A stretch of DNA of 18,958 nt from Actinomycetales bacterium Ga0077552 (GTDB lineage Bacteria; Actinomycetota; Actinomycetes; Actinomycetales; Microbacteriaceae). The stretch is from the NCBI GenBank assembly GCA_001464255.1, contig LNFD01000305.1, positions 1-18,958 on the forward strand, given 5' to 3'. Below the pieces are notes generated by a model. It made no database searches. It was not told the origin of the DNA and saw only the letters and a list, made by a program, of their open reading frames with translations. The translations under genes and the position numbers were made by a program. Shown one piece after another: positions 14,509 through 18,958 of this stretch (within the stretch, counting starts at the first letter, position 1; each line of letters opens with the position of its first letter).

Positions 14509-17334
14509 GTGATCGCCGCCGCACCGACCACGCAGCGCGCGATCGACCTCGTCGCGATGGCCCACGACGCGAGCCACTACCTGCTGCGCCCGCACACCGT
14601 CGCGACGCCGACCTCGATCGCTCAGGTGGCCGAGCTGCTCGCCGAGGCGACGCGCTCGGGCCGACCGCTCACGTTCCGCTCGGGCGGCACGAGCCTTTCG
14701 GGGCAGGGCGTCACCGACCAGCTGCTCGTCGACACGCGCGCGGGCTTCCGCGGCATCGAGGTGCTCGACGGCGGCGAGCGCGTGCGCGTGCAGCCCGGCG
14801 CGACCGTGCGCCAGGTCAACGCCCGACTCGCGCGGCACGGCCGCCGACTCGGCCCCGACCCGGCGAGCGAGATCGCCTGCACGATCGGCGGGGTCATCGC
14901 CAACAACTCGAGCGGCATGGCGTGCGGCATCGAGCAGAACACCTACCGCACGCTCGAATCGATGATCGTCGTGCTCGCGAGCGGGGCGACGATCGACTCC
15001 GCTGCCGCCGATGCGGACGAGCGGCTGCGGGCGGCCGCCCCCGAGCTGTGGGCCGGGCTGTCGGCCCTGCGGGCGCGGGTGCTGGCCGACGGGGAGTCGG
15101 TGGCGAGCATCCGGCGCCTGTTCGCGATGAAGAACACGATGGGCTACGGCCTCAACGCGCTGCTCGACCACGAGCGGCCGATCGACCTGCTTGTGCGGCT
15201 CATGATCGGCAGCGAGGGCACGCTCGGCTGGGTGGGCGAGGCGGTGTTCCGCACCGTGCCGGTCGCGCCGCTCGTCGCGACGGGGCTGCTCGTCTTCCCG
15301 ACCCTGGCGGCGGCGACCGCAGCGCTTCCCGCGCTCGTCGACGCGGGGCTCGCAACGATCGAGCTCATGGACGCCACGTCGTTGCGCGTCGCGCAGACCC
15401 TCGGCGACGCGCCCGAGGCGATCACCGCTCTCACGATCGACCGGCATGCGGCCCTGCTCATCGAGGTGCATGCGGCGACGGATGCGGAGCTCGCCCTCGG
15501 CCTCGCCGCCGCCGACCGGGCCATCGCCGGGCTGCCGCTCGCCGCCCCCTTCGCGTTCTCGCGCGAGCCCGCCGCGCGCGCCGCGCTGTGGCACGTGCGC
15601 AAGGGCCTCTACCCCGCGGTCGCCGAGGCCCGCCCGAGCGGCACGACGGCGCTGCTCGAAGACGTCGCCGTGCCCGTGGCGAACCTGCTGCCGACGTGCG
15701 AGGCGCTCGAGGCGCTGTTCGATCGGCACGGCTACGAGAGCGCGGTGATCTTCGGGCACGCGAAAGACGGCAACATCCACTTCCTGCTCACCGAGCGCTT
15801 CGACACCCCGGAGGGCGTCGCGCGCTACGCCGCCGTGACGGAGGAGATCGTCGAGCTCGTGCTCGCGCAGGGCGGCACGCTCAAGGCCGAGCACGGCACG
15901 GGCCGCATCATGGCGCCGTTCGTCGAGCGGCAGTACGGCGCTGAGCTCACCGCGGTCATGCGCGAGCTCAAGCGGCTGTGCGACCCGGCGGGCGTGCTCA
16001 ACCCGGGCGTCATCATCACCGACGACGATCAGGCGCACCTCAGGCACCTGAAGACCACGCCGACCGTCGAGGCCGAGGTCGACCGCTGCGTCGAGTGCGG
16101 CTACTGCGAGCCGACCTGCCCGAGCCGCACCCTCACCCTCACGCCGCGGCAGCGCATCGTCGTGCGGCGCGAGCTCGCCGCGGCCGAGGCGCGGGGCGAC
16201 GCCGCCCTCGTCGCGGCGCTGCTCGTCGACGAGCCCTACGAGAGCGTGCAGACGTGCGCCGTCGACGGGATGTGCGGCATCGCCTGCCCCGTCTCGATCA
16301 ACACCGGCGACCTCGTGCGGCGCCTGCGCTCCGAGACCCGCACGCCCGGTCGCGGAGTATGGAACGCCGCCGCCGATCGCTGGGATGCCACGACCCGCAC
16401 CGCCTCCGCCGCCCTGACCGTCGCGGATGCCCTGCCGACGCCGCTCGTCCGCGCGGCGAGCTCGGCCGCGCGCGCGGTGCTCGGCGCCGACGTCGTGCCG
16501 CGCTACGAGGCGGGCCTGCCGCGGGGCGGGGCTCGCCGCTCGCGCCTGCTCGAGGTCTCGCCGGTCGTGCGCGTCGCGGCTCCCGTCGCGGCGGCGCAGT
16601 ACGCGGCGATCTACCTGTCGGCGTGCGTGGGCACGATGTTCGGGCCGGAGGGCGGTGATGCGGGCGGCGGCGCGACCGCCGCGTTCCTCACCCTGTGCGA
16701 GCGCGCCGGGGTCACGCTGCTCGTGCCCGAGGGCATCGACAGCCTGTGCTGCGGCACGCCTTGGAAGTCGAAGGGTCACACCGCCGGCCACACCGCGATG
16801 CGCGACAGCGTGCGCGACGCTGTCGAGGCGCTCGGCCCCACCGCCGCCGGGCTGCCGATCGTGAGCGACGCGGCCTCATGCACCGAGGGCTTCGCAGGGC
16901 TGCTGGCCGGCCCCTCGGGTCGCGTGATCGACGCCGTGACCTTCGCCGCCGAGACCCTGCTGCCCCGGCTGACGGTGCTGGAGCGGCAGGGGCGCGTGGC
17001 CGTGCATCCGACCTGCTCGACGCAGGCGCTCGGCGCGACCGAGGCGCTCGTCGCGATCGCGCGCGCGGTCGCCGACGAGGCGGTCGTGCCCGAGGCCTGG
17101 GGATGCTGCGCCTTCGCGGGCGACCGCGGCATGCTGCATCCCGAGCTCACGGCGGCGGCCACGGCCGACGAGGTGCGCGACCTCGATCGGCTGCGGCGCG
17201 AGGGCGGAGACTTCGCCCACGCCGTGAGCGCCAACCGCACGTGCGAGATCGGCATGAGCCGCGCGACGGGCCTGCCCTACCGGCACGTGCTCGAGCTGCT
17301 CGAGCGCGCGACGCGCCCCGCGACCCAGCCCTAG
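14509..17334 (+). CDS. FAD- and Fe-S-containing 2-hydroxyacid dehydrogenase (D-lactate dehydrogenase type)
   Basis: A 941-residue fused flavin/iron-sulfur enzyme, predicted to oxidise a D-2-hydroxyacid such as D-lactate and pass electrons to the respiratory chain at the inner membrane face. Domains in order: FAD_binding_4 fold (about residues 30-210, with TFRSGGTSLSGQG and IGGVIANNSSGM), the FAD-oxidase C-terminal domain (about 230-510, with GHAKDGNIHFL and EHGTGR), a two-cluster ferredoxin region (Cys527, 530, 533, 537; then Cys583, Asp586, Cys589, Cys593), and a C-terminal heterodisulfide reductase-like domain with SLCCGTP (747-748) and GCCAF (866-867). The length fits the Dld-type fusion family. 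GTG 14509 follows the isomerase stop by 7 nt. The stop TAG overlaps the stop of the convergent gene. In this operon its substrate could be a sugar-derived hydroxyacid. Confidence 0.9.
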   Translation: MIAAAPTTQRAIDLVAMAHDASHYLLRPHTVATPTSIAQVAELLAEATRSGRPLTFRSGGTSLSGQGVTDQLLVDTRAGFRGIEVLDGGERVRVQPGATVRQVNARLARHGRRLGPDPASEIACTIGGVIANNSSGMACGIEQNTYRTLESMIVVLASGATIDSAAADADERLRAAAPELWAGLSALRARVLADGESVASIRRLFAMKNTMGYGLNALLDHERPIDLLVRLMIGSEGTLGWVGEAVFRTVPVAPLVATGLLVFPTLAAATAALPALVDAGLATIELMDATSLRVAQTLGDAPEAITALTIDRHAALLIEVHAATDAELALGLAAADRAIAGLPLAAPFAFSREPAARAALWHVRKGLYPAVAEARPSGTTALLEDVAVPVANLLPTCEALEALFDRHGYESAVIFGHAKDGNIHFLLTERFDTPEGVARYAAVTEEIVELVLAQGGTLKAEHGTGRIMAPFVERQYGAELTAVMRELKRLCDPAGVLNPGVIITDDDQAHLRHLKTTPTVEAEVDRCVECGYCEPTCPSRTLTLTPRQRIVVRRELAAAEARGDAALVAALLVDEPYESVQTCAVDGMCGIACPVSINTGDLVRRLRSETRTPGRGVWNAAADRWDATTRTASAALTVADALPTPLVRAASSAARAVLGADVVPRYEAGLPRGGARRSRLLEVSPVVRVAAPVAAAQYAAIYLSACVGTMFGPEGGDAGGGATAAFLTLCERAGVTLLVPEGIDSLCCGTPWKSKGHTAGHTAMRDSVRDAVEALGPTAAGLPIVSDAASCTEGFAGLLAGPSGRVIDAVTFAAETLLPRLTVLERQGRVAVHPTCSTQALGATEALVAIARAVADEAVVPEAWGCCAFAGDRGMLHPELTAAATADEVRDLDRLRREGGDFAHAVSANRTCEIGMSRATGLPYRHVLELLERATRPATQP

Positions 17335-18218
17335 CGCGGCGGCGCGACCCGCTGCCGCTGCTCGCCGAGCCCGTCGATGCCGAGCCGCATGACATCGCCC
17401 ACCTGCAGGTAGGTCGGCGGCGTCATGCCGAGCCCGACCCCGGGCGGCGTGCCCGTGTTGATGAGGTCGCCGGGCTCGAGCACGAGGAACTGGCTCAGGT
17501 AGTGCACGATCACGAACGGGTCGAAGATCATCGTCGAGGTCGAGCCCGTCTGCCGCCGCTGTCCGTTGACGTCGAGCCACATGCCCAGCTGCATGACGTC
17601 GTCGAGCTCGTCGGGCGTCGCCAGCCACGGCCCGGCCGGGTTGAAGGTCTCGGCCGATTTGCCCTTCGCCCACTGGCCGCCGCGCTCGATCTGGAACGCC
17701 CGCTCGCTCACGTCGTTGACGACGACGTAGCCGGCGATGTGCTTCTTGGCCTGTTCCGGCGAGTCGAGATAGCTCGTGCGCGCACCGATGACGATGCCGA
17801 GCTCGACCTCCCAGTCGAGCTTCGTGGCGCCGCGCGGCATGATCACGTCGTCGTCGGGCCCGACGAGGGTGTTCGGGCTCTTCGTGAACAGGATCGGCTC
17901 GTCGGGCACGGCCATGCCCGATTCCGCGGCGTGATCCGAGTAGTTGAGCCCGATGCACAGGATCTGGTGCGGGCGCGCGATCGGCGCCCCCACCCGCTCC
18001 ACGGCTCCGTCGGCCCCGACGAAGGGATGCACGGCGCCGGCCGCGATGCGCTCAGCGACGACCTGCTCGAGACGGAGCATCCCGCCCCCCGTCGCCGTCG
18101 CGCCGAAGAAGCGCTCGTCGAAGTCGGGCACGACATCGGAGACGTCGACGTAGTGGTCGTCGTCGACGCGCACGACGGGCCGCTCGTGGCCCGCGGGGCC
18201 GAGGCGCATGAGTTTCAT
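17331..18218 (-). CDS. Fumarylacetoacetate hydrolase (FAH)-family protein
   Basis: A 295-residue metal-dependent hydrolase/decarboxylase-family protein. ILCIGLNYSDHAAESG near residue 86 begins the catalytic domain. The metal ligands are Glu137 and Glu139 (LDWEVELG) and Asp169 (VNDV), followed by AKGKSAETFNPAGPWL and the closing LINTGTPPGVGLGM. The pattern resembles members that split 2,4-diketo-3-deoxy-L-fuconate or -rhamnonate into pyruvate and L-lactate. An SDR gene just upstream on the same strand supports that, but ureidoglycolate lyase-like or hydratase roles are not excluded. The frame is open upstream; ATG 18218 is chosen because GGAAGG (18231-18226) lies 7 nt before it and the family N-terminus begins there. 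The 43-bp repeat array separates it from the SDR gene. Confidence 0.88.
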   Translation of the reverse strand: MKLMRLGPAGHERPVVRVDDDHYVDVSDVVPDFDERFFGATATGGGMLRLEQVVAERIAAGAVHPFVGADGAVERVGAPIARPHQILCIGLNYSDHAAESGMAVPDEPILFTKSPNTLVGPDDDVIMPRGATKLDWEVELGIVIGARTSYLDSPEQAKKHIAGYVVVNDVSERAFQIERGGQWAKGKSAETFNPAGPWLATPDELDDVMQLGMWLDVNGQRRQTGSTSTMIFDPFVIVHYLSQFLVLEPGDLINTGTPPGVGLGMTPPTYLQVGDVMRLGIDGLGEQRQRVAPPR

Positions 18219-18232
18219 CGCAGTACCTTCCA

Positions 18233-18381
18233 TTCCGAAGTTGTGGAAGCGGGGCCGGACTGCGCGCGGCCCCCCTTCCGAAGTTGTGGAAGCAGGGCCG
18301 CGGTGCGCGCGGCTCCCATTCCGAAGTTGTGGAAGCGGGGCCGACTCGCGCGCGGCTCCCCTTCCGAAGTTGTGGAAGCGG
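18233..18381. repeat. Four direct repeats of 20 bp at an exact 43-bp period
   Basis: TTCCGAAGTTGTGGAAGCGG starts at 18233, 18276, 18319 and 18362; the copy at 18276 differs by one base. The repeats fill the gap between the SDR stop (18383) and the FAH ribosome-binding site (18226-18231). Each repeat has internal dyad symmetry (TTCC, 8 nt, GGAA). The three 23-bp spacers are similar to each other and each can form a GC-rich stem of 7-8 pairs, for example GGGGCCG with CGGCCCC in the first. No further copy was seen in the window. Confidence 0.93.
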
Positions 18382-18382
18382 A

Positions 18383-18958
18383 TCAGTAGGTGGCGCGGCC
18401 GCCGCTGATGTCGTAGACCGCGCCGGTCGAGAAGCTGACGCGATCGGAGGTAAGCCAGGCGATGAGCTCGGCGACCTCGTCGGCGCGGCCGACCCGCTTC
18501 ATGGGGATGAGGTCGGTGATGTACTGCAGCACCCCCGGGTCGGTCTTCGCGTTCATGGGGGTGTCGATGACAGCAGGCGCGATGACGTTGACGAGCACGC
18601 CCGTCTGCGCGAGCTCCTTGCCCACCGACTTCGTCAGCGCGATCACGGCCCCCTTGGTCGCCGAGTAGGCGGCGAGGTTCGGGTTGCCGTCCTTCCCCGC
18701 CATCGAAGCGAGGTTGACGATGCGCCCCCAGCCCGCCGCGACCATGCCCGGCGCGAACGCGCGGATGGTCGCGACCGTGCCGAGCAGGTTCACGTCGATC
18801 GTGCGCCGCCACTCGTCGGCCGTCGTCTCGACGAGGGGCTTGTTCGGCCCGACGATGCCCGCGCAGTTGACGAGGATGTCGACGGGGCCGACCGCCGCGG
18901 CGAGCGCCTGCACGGCCGCGTCGTCCGCGATGTCGACCTGGTGGTCTGCTTCCGACGA
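18383..18958 (-). CDS. Short-chain dehydrogenase/reductase, N-terminus outside the window
   Basis: The frame enters from the right edge (first complete codons read SSEADHQVDIADDAAVQALAAAV) and gives 191 residues. The missing part should be about 60 residues with the TGxxxGIG motif. Visible motifs are ILVNCAGIVG, the DVNLLGT helix, catalytic Ser in GRIVNLASMAG, AYSATKGA with catalytic Tyr and Lys, VLVNVIAPAVIDTPM, and the end GAVYDISGGRATY. This is a classical NAD(P)-dependent SDR. With an FAH-family gene next on the same strand, a role as 2-keto-3-deoxy-L-fuconate/L-rhamnonate dehydrogenase is a reasonable inference, but many sugar and acyl SDRs share these motifs. An internal GTG at 18913 is not the true start. 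Confidence 0.9.
   Translation of the reverse strand, partial: SSEADHQVDIADDAAVQALAAAVGPVDILVNCAGIVGPNKPLVETTADEWRRTIDVNLLGTVATIRAFAPGMVAAGWGRIVNLASMAGKDGNPNLAAYSATKGAVIALTKSVGKELAQTGVLVNVIAPAVIDTPMNAKTDPGVLQYITDLIPMKRVGRADEVAELIAWLTSDRVSFSTGAVYDISGGRATY

Noticed and set aside
18233..18381. CRISPR-like array
   Set aside because: The repeats (20 bp) and spacers (23 bp) are short, the spacers resemble one another, there are only four copies and no cas gene is nearby. A structured tandem repeat fits better.
16695..18389. Long plus-strand open frame
   Set aside because: It lies antisense to the FAH gene and out of frame with the dehydrogenase, and its product is Arg-rich with no family pattern. 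It is open because of the GC bias.

Overview
The window is 19 kb of very GC-rich, densely packed bacterial chromosome. GC-rich codon third positions, stop/start overlaps between neighbours (ATGA or GTGA), GTG starts, TANNNT -10 boxes 6-7 nt before start codons, and the families present point to Actinomycetota. The recurring GGATGC/GCATCC hexamer makes me favour Microbacteriaceae, but that is inference and no rRNA or marker gene is present to settle it.

Layout. (1) 1-478: left part of an IS481-family insertion sequence on the minus strand, running off the window edge. It has inserted at the 3' end of a pfkB-type sugar-phosphate kinase gene (416-1441, minus). (2) 1451-2293, minus: aldo/keto reductase. 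A divergent regulatory region separates it from an L-lactate dehydrogenase gene (lldD, 2538-3770, plus). (3) 3831-5190, minus: an SDR oxidoreductase and a small membrane protein, divergent from a TetR regulator (5242-5817); two palindromes lie between them. (4) 5861-8459, plus: a LLM flavin oxidoreductase, a beta-lactamase-like serine hydrolase and an alpha/beta hydrolase, mostly coupled. (5) 8461-10451, minus: an acyl-CoA dehydrogenase-like gene and an alpha/beta hydrolase. (6) 10559-17334, plus: a five-gene operon with a sugar isomerase/epimerase-like TIM barrel, a broken Gfo/Idh/MocA oxidoreductase, an intact Gfo/Idh/MocA oxidoreductase, a second TIM barrel, and a 941-residue FAD/Fe-S 2-hydroxyacid dehydrogenase. 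(7) 17331-18958, minus: a fumarylacetoacetate hydrolase-family gene and an SDR gene cut by the window edge, separated by four copies of a 20-bp repeat at an exact 43-bp period.

Working together. Most of the window looks like peripheral carbon catabolism. Region 6 resembles oxidise/isomerise sugar or cyclitol cassettes and ends in a membrane-linked 2-hydroxyacid oxidase. Region 7 resembles the last two steps of the non-phosphorylated L-fucose/L-rhamnose route, which yields pyruvate plus L-lactate; LldD in region 2 could oxidise that lactate. The substrate assignments are inference from families and neighbours.

The points most worth a second look are the Gfo/Idh gene, which has lost about 32 nt and by chance reads in frame into the next gene; the 43-bp repeat array; the hairpin over the transposase ribosome-binding site where the IS entered pfkB; and six genes that share a leaderless promoter pattern. 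I did not see a clearly novel defence or mobile system.
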